From Silene latifolia (Eukaryota > Streptophyta > Magnoliopsida > Caryophyllales > Caryophyllaceae): DNA of 64,000 bases. Under the pieces are notes generated by a model. That model searched no databases and was not told the DNA's origin. It worked only from the letters and a program-made list of their open reading frames with translations. Each line of letters opens with the position of its first letter. Positions within the stretch are counted from its first letter, which is position 1. Made by a program: the position numbers and the translations under genes. The stretch lies in assembly GCF_048544455.1 (NCBI RefSeq), contig NC_133531.1, positions 68,672,099 to 68,736,098 on the forward strand, in the 5' to 3' direction. This document shows positions 58,995 to 64,000 of this stretch, piece by piece.

Positions 58995-59400
58995 GTTATT
59001 TTGGCTTAATTTTGTTAATTTTTTTTAACTGAATTTATAGGATTTGAACTTTTTTGAATTGTATTTATAGAATTTGAACTTATAAGATCTAGACTGAATT
59101 GAACTCAACTAAACTTTAAGATCTAAATTTTTCCGAATTGAACTTATAGAATCTAAATTTTTCTGAATTGAACTGTTAGGATCTGAACTAAATTTATAAG
59201 AGCTGAACTTTTCTAAAATTAAGGCATTGTTCTTTGGACTTAAAGTCACCTCCTCTAACTTCAGTTCAGAAAAATTATGCAAAAGTTCAGATCCTATATG
59301 TTCACAGAAGTTTAGGTCCTATAAATGCAGTTCAGAAAAGTCAGCAAATTAAGTCCAGATCAGAAAAGTTCAGATCCTGTAAATTCAGTTCAGAGACTTT
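58995..59400. repeat. TTCAG-family repeats as an inverted pair
   Basis: From 58995 to 59221 the words are GAACT/GAATTGAAC (minus orientation). From 59222, GGCATTGTTCTTTGGACTTA begins a plus-oriented copy with TTCAGTTCAG and AAGTTCAGATCC words. The two halves face away from a centre near 59221. Confidence 0.55.
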
Positions 59401-59780
59401 AAATTAAATTATACGGAGTATTAAATCATTTATGCTAGACTCGTTAACAACTAATTAATTAAAATTAACTTAATTTATAAAAGAAGACATTCTTACACCC
59501 TGAGACGATCCACATTTATATATAAAATAAATTACTCATTTAAGGCTAATATATGAGTTGCCTTTTACATAATACCGTCTCACGATTTTTATTGTTAAAT
59601 TAATTAGTTACATATCATGCATATATAATTAAGTTAAATACCATACACTAATTATGCCTTCAAGCTAAATAGATAATCATTTTATAAAAATGAAGACTCA
59701 TATTAAACATCCTAAAATTTTGTAACTTACGGTAATCTTTAATTAGATTAGATGTACAATTACATTTATTAGGAGAAATA
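59401..59780. other. AT-rich spacer, nothing recognised
   Basis: No frame, repeat or RNA gene that I can support. Confidence 0.5.
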
Positions 59781-59781
59781 T

Positions 59782-60770
59782 TTGGTGAGGTTGATGGAGA
59801 TGAAGAAGAAAGAGATACGAACAAGGATAAGATGGAAATCTTTGTGTAAAGTTTTAATTGATAAGGTCTTGGAAAGAATAAGAGGGTTTGGTGCAAGGAA
59901 ACCGTCTTATACTGGGAGACTGACTCTTGTTAATTCAGTTCTGACAACCCTTTATACTTACTGGATCACCATTTTCTTGCTCCCTAAAGGAGTTTTGAGG
60001 AGAATTGATTCAATATGTAGAAACTACATTTAGGAAGGTAATTCTAAATTTGTTAAGGCACTTTCAGTCAGCTGTGGTAAAACATGTACACCAAAGGCTG
60101 AAGGAGGTCTAGGATAGGAATGAGGAATAGTGATGCATGGAATATGGCAACTATTACAAACTTGTATGGTGGGTTTATTGTAAACTAGATAGCCTTTAGG
60201 TAAGATGGGTTGCTGCTATCTACTTAAAAGGTGAATCCTGGGTCAATTAACATCCAAAAGTTGACACCAGTTAGAGTTGGAAGGCAATATGCAAGGTGAA
60301 GAAGAAATTCAATCCGGCGTATAATGCAGGTTCTTGGACTGTGAACCCTATGGCTAGTGGTTATGACTGGATTAGAGCATAATTGTCTTATAGCCAGGGA
60401 TGCACTCCAGTTGAAAGATAAGTTATTTCTTTTGTGTATTAGTATGGATGACATATGTTGTTTATGTCAGGTGCTCCTGAAACTCACATACACCTGTTTC
60501 AGCAGTGTGTCTATAGTAGGGCAATCCTGAACAAGATTTCCATTGCATTGAATATTAGGCTGCCCTGTCAAAATGTGCTGGCCTAGGTGGCTCATAAGCC
60601 ATGGGCTAAAGTGAAGAAAATGGCGGTGACTGCATGTATACAGGTTGCGTTCTATAGTATTTGGAATCAGAGAAACCAAGCTTAGTTGGATGGTTGCATT
60701 CTTCAACCGGATGTAGTGGTAAAAGATATTCAGAATTTATTGAGACTGAGGATGAAGCATTGGTGATCTT
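59782..60770 (+). pseudogene. L1-type LINE ORF2 3' remnant
   Basis: The plus-strand frame 59782-60033 carries the end of the reverse transcriptase region (SLCKVLIDKVLERIRGFGAR, YTGRLTLVNSVLTTLYTYWI, FLLPKGVLRRIDSICRNYI). Beyond a TAG, shifted frames continue the family pattern: PKAEGGLG, WSWKAICKVKKKF, GAPETHIHLFQQC. RT catalytic parts, the endonuclease and ORF1 are missing. It is a dead fragment of the same broad class as 910-2580 but in the opposite orientation. Confidence 0.8.
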
Positions 60771-60814
60771 TTTCCATTCCTCGCAACCCTGTTCTTTCTG
60801 ACTTATTTTCAGCT

Positions 60815-60965
60815 TACTTTAGTTCAGCTCAACTCTATTCAGTTCAGTTCAGCTCAGTTCAGTTCAGTTCAGCTCTATTCAGTTCAGTCTAGCTCAGCTC
60901 AGCTCCATTCAGTTCAGTTCAGCTCACTTCAGTTCAGCTCCACTAAATTCAACCAATTTCAATTT
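60815..60965 (+). repeat. TTCAG/CTCAG pentamer array
   Basis: A dense run of TTCAGTTCAGCTCAG words with CTCTATTCAG interruptions is followed by (TAATAT)n and (TTA)n microsatellite to about 61055. Confidence 0.8.
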
Positions 60966-61065
60966 TGCGAATCTTATACTTAATAGTTTTTATTAATATT
61001 AATATTAATATTAATATTTTATTATTTTATTATTTTATTATTATTTATTATTTATTATTTTTGTT

Positions 61066-62231
61066 CCGGGTGTAATTCCGGAGCAGGATTATGACCACTT
61101 AAGCTTGTAGAATGACGTCGTTTTGCTTGTCTCTTCCTTTCGCTCTCTCCTGTAAAGATGAACAAACTGAGGGCTCGGCTTGGTACCGAGCGTACTCACT
61201 CCGACGCTCAAGTCAGTAAACTTAAAGAGATAAGTTGTGTGTTAACTTGGCAAAGTATATTGTAGAGAGATAAGGGAGTTTTATACCAGATTAAGATGAT
61301 ATTCAGATAGTTTTTGGATCCTTTTCTCAATGAGAGAAGTGGAGTATTTATAGACTTTCACCTTTTGTCACGTAGTGGCCAAGTGGCTAGCAGGTGGAAA
61401 GACTATCTTACCCTCGGCCGAGGGACCCATGCCGGGACGGCGCAGCCCGGTTGACTCCATGCCGAGGGGACCGGATGTGAGTACGCGGATATGCCTCTCG
61501 GCCGACTAGTTGCCGAGACCGAGACCCAGTGACAGCCGACATCCCGTGTCGGTTAGGGTCATCAATACGTTGACTTTTTGTCTTTTAGCTTTGACCTTGC
61601 TCAATATGTTGACTCGGTCGGGTGCGAGAATATGCCCCATCAATTTGCCCCAGCGTAGTCTATGCCGTGGTATGGACCTTCGATGAGTGTTGAGCGTATT
61701 CTGCGCATGCCGATCTTACGCCTCGGCTTGGTTACATTCGGGCCGTACCATATCCCCCTCCACATGGTTGTGTAATGGACATCCAATGTGGAAAAGAAAA
61801 TGGCGCTGGCCGAGACCAAGGTTGAGAGTGCCGTGTGCTTTTGGTTGCCCCCGGCCGGTGCCGCCAAGCCTGGTTGATCAGCTGGCCGTTAGCAAGTAGA
61901 TACCAAGGAGCGTGTCGAAGAAGATTCATCACTGTATGTCGATTGACCTTCCGTGGCTGCATGTTTGACACGTGGCTCGGTGCTGATTGGTGGACGCTTC
62001 ATGGGCTTTGCTCTGATTGGTCCACTGAATGGGCTTTGCTCTTATAAATAGAGCAGTTAGCCCCTCATTTTGACCATCAAACTTCATTTTCTCAAAAACT
62101 TTCCTCTCTATAGTCTTTTTCGAAGAAACTTCTCTCTAGTTTTCGAAGCGTTACTCGGCGTAACACTTTCTTCCAAGGTAAACAAGCAAATTTTTCCCCA
62201 ACTTTTTACTTGTTGATTAATTGTTGTCACC
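61066..62231 (+). promoter_or_regulatory. LTR-like or promoter region of the transposon-type gene
   Basis: It starts near TGTAATTCCGGAGC. It is GC-rich from 61400 with CTCGGCCGAG palindromes and GCCGAG words, and holds TATAAATAGAG at about 62044. It then has a ~170 bp leader to the ATG at 62232. No primer binding site was found in the leader, so LTR status is unproven. Confidence 0.4.
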
Positions 62232-63540
62232 ATGTCTGCTGCTGATGCTCTTCCTAGTACCTCTACTCCGGGGGGCGAACCGTCGCATCCTGATGAACAG
62301 GAGCCACTGGTTGTCACCCCGATAGGGTTCGGGGGCCGCAAGTCGCCTTCTCCTGAAATTGATGAGAAATTTTTGGAGGGTATTGATGATGATGATGAGG
62401 AAAGGACCCATTCTGACGTAGAGAGGCCGCATTTCTTGTGGCACGGCGATGCCTGCTCGATCAATCCTGATCGTGTTTGGACGAACAAGTTTGCTAGTTG
62501 TTCCGGGCCTGATCTTTTTGAAGATCATTACTCCTTCGGCAGGGGGTATAGAATTGTTATCCCTGAGGGTGATCAGGTGGTCTGTTTCCCTTCCGAAGGC
62601 TGTATCGGCGTGTACATCAGACATCTGGAGTATGGGCTCCAATCTCCTCTTAATGAACACGTCGTGGCCATAATCAAAGCCATGAATGTCGCCGTGGCAC
62701 AACTGCGTCCGTTGGCCATTAGGACTATTATTGGCTTTGTATGGTTATGTCTTTTCAAAGGGGAGGCCCCAACAGTGAACCTCTTCCGCCGGCTCCACCA
62801 TCTTCGGCAGACTACCCTAGGCGGCTCGGGGTGGTACAACATACAGACCGAGCCGGGTTACGTCACCGTTTCCAAGCTGACATCTTGCAAGGACTGGAAG
62901 GGGCGGTGGGTATATGTTGAGGTTCCGGAGGACTATCCTTTGCCCGGTCCTTCGCGCGCGTCAATTTGCGGTGTGAGAGTCAGGGGGAGCATGATAGATA
63001 TGTCTCCCGGAATAAGCTTAAGATGGACGCCAAGAAGGTCTATCTTAAGTAGGACGAAGAGCGGGCAATGAGCTTGTTCGAGGCTGAGAAGGATGGCACG
63101 CCGAAGGGATGGATGCCTCCGACGCAGATCGTCCTTCAAGACGAGCCGCTTTGCCACGTCGGCCTCATACCGGCCCTCGGCCAGGGTGAGTGGGGTCGGT
63201 GTGAGGCCCACCCTTGCTTTTTATGCTTCTGTATTTGAGCCTTGGTTTATTTCTTTTGCTTAACTGTTGATTTTGTTTCTTGCAGATCGATTTGGCCGGG
63301 ATCTCTCCGTCTCTATTTTAAGCAAGTTGGGACTCGACCAGGACGGGAGAGTTGTTGAGCTGCACCCTAAGGCCGTGCCACGTGATCGCAGACCGGCCTC
63401 GCACGAGCTTATGGAGCAGGCGATGAAGGCAATGGATGTGGCGGCGAGTCAAGCGGAGATTGGCGGTAACGTGCCGCGCCGGAGACCAAAAACAACGTCT
63501 GCGGCGGCTACGACGCCAACTCCCACTCAATCTCCAATCC
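62232..63540 (+). pseudogene. Putative gypsy-type transposon protein (Transposase_28-like), frameshifted and interrupted
   Basis: From the ATG at 62232 an acidic N-terminus leads to a domain typical of plant proteins annotated as putative gypsy-type transposon protein (PF04195-like): VVCFPSEGCIGVYIRHLEYG, FVWLCLFKGEAPTVNLF, SGWYNIQTEPGYV. A one-base shift near 62953 moves the frame to continue as FARVNLRCESQGEHDRY. A TAG follows in that frame at about 63052. The coding sense then runs to a GTGAGT donor after GLIPALGQ (about 63185). A TTTCTTGCAG acceptor ends near 63285. Exon 2 (DRFGRDLSVSILSKLGLDQ) runs until an LTR at 63541 cuts it off. Function is unknown; the protein family is transposon-associated. 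Confidence 0.7.
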
Positions 63541-64000
63541 TGTAGACACCTCATTTCTGCACCTCCCGCAAACCACCTGGTGATGATTGGGCCGCATGTT
63601 TGATTCGCGGAACGATTTGTGACAGTTCGTAAGATTATCGTCAAGTGTTTGCTCAAATATTAATGTCAACCTCTTAGTTGTCATCTACGTCCTGATACGG
63701 TCGTTTTGGCAGTAATTAGAGTACATTCGGAGTCCGGGTCAAAAACCGTCTCCATTTTTCGATAATGTTAAATCCGAGTCGGAATGTTCGGAATGTTCCG
63801 GATATTTCTATTCCATATTTCATAAATTTTATCTTTTGGCAAATAATATCCCGTAATATTCATAAGATAATCGAATTATTTCCGTCCTACCATAACTCAA
63901 ACGCGGAAATCTTTCTTTGAGGAGGAAACCTCACGGGAATAGACGCAACGGCCAGTCTTTGCGCCTCTTCCAAGAGACGCAGTGGCTGCTGCGCCTTTTC
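63541..64000 (+). mobile_element. Start of a Tat/Ogre-like LTR, running off the window
   Basis: TGTAGACACCTCATTTCTGC begins it, interrupting the previous gene. The last 60 bases hold GACGCAACGGCCAGTC..GCGCCTCTTCC and GACGCAGTGGCTGCTGCGCC. This is the hairpin-forming motif also present in the LTR at 2563-2743 and 11489-13176, so both are probably the same family. Confidence 0.65.

Noticed and set aside
61640..62047. Overlapping 60-80 codon frames before the transposon-type gene
   Set aside because: GC-rich promoter/LTR-like DNA is open by chance in several phases, with no protein pattern.

Overview
This is a transposon-rich plant nuclear segment. It holds two ordinary spliced host genes: the mitochondrial ATP synthase 24 kDa (FAd) subunit at 31904-37522 on +, and the plastid iron-sulfur scaffold CpIscA at 55745-58758 on -. 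Both proteins are plant-specific in form. The element types (Copia, Athila and Tat gypsy, L1 LINEs, CACTA, Helitrons, Stowaway-like MITEs) fit a dicot. Frequent ACTCCGTA/TACGGAGTA scraps make Caryophyllales plausible, but that is inference.

Left third (1-29528) is a nest of insertions. A partial Copia LTR (1-909) cuts a minus-strand L1 LINE (910-2580). That LINE abuts a Tat/Ogre-like LTR (about 2563-13176). A complete 8.7 kb Copia-type element (2744-11483, TSD CATTC) sits inside that LTR; it carries gag but no recognisable pol. A CACTA transposon follows (13387-22048, TSD CGA) with no visible transposase. Inside it are two MULE-like MITEs, a 5S rRNA-derived piece and a nearly full-length L1 LINE (15441-21094) whose ORF2 has two premature stops. 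The CACTA element lies at the 3' end of a decayed minus-strand Athila-type gypsy element (22052-29528). That element carries three arrays of the palindrome CTCGATCGAG with alternating spacings of about 21 and 30 bp, one of them in coding sequence.

Middle (29529-37650): a second 5S-derived piece, TTCAG pentamer repeats, a long TTA-rich microsatellite tract, then the ATP synthase gene. Its fifth intron is swollen by MITEs.

Centre-right (38115-55458): three TIR elements in a row (38150-42660, 42698-45647, 45682-50235), with (TA)n tracts at both ends and between them. The outer two are relatives. They carry inverted fields of a TTATTGTAACACA-like motif and convergent tRNA-like sequences with intact A and B boxes; in four of these five the anticodon arm is replaced by a short-loop, nearly palindromic hairpin. 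This is the most unusual structure in the window. Helitrons follow (50285-52523 and about 52524-55458).

Right end (55459-64000): the CpIscA gene, a dead LINE fragment, more TTCAG repeats, and a transposon-type gene with an intron, a frameshift and a stop (62232-63540). That gene is interrupted by the start of another Tat-like LTR at 63541. All junctions and identities here were read by eye; no database search was possible.
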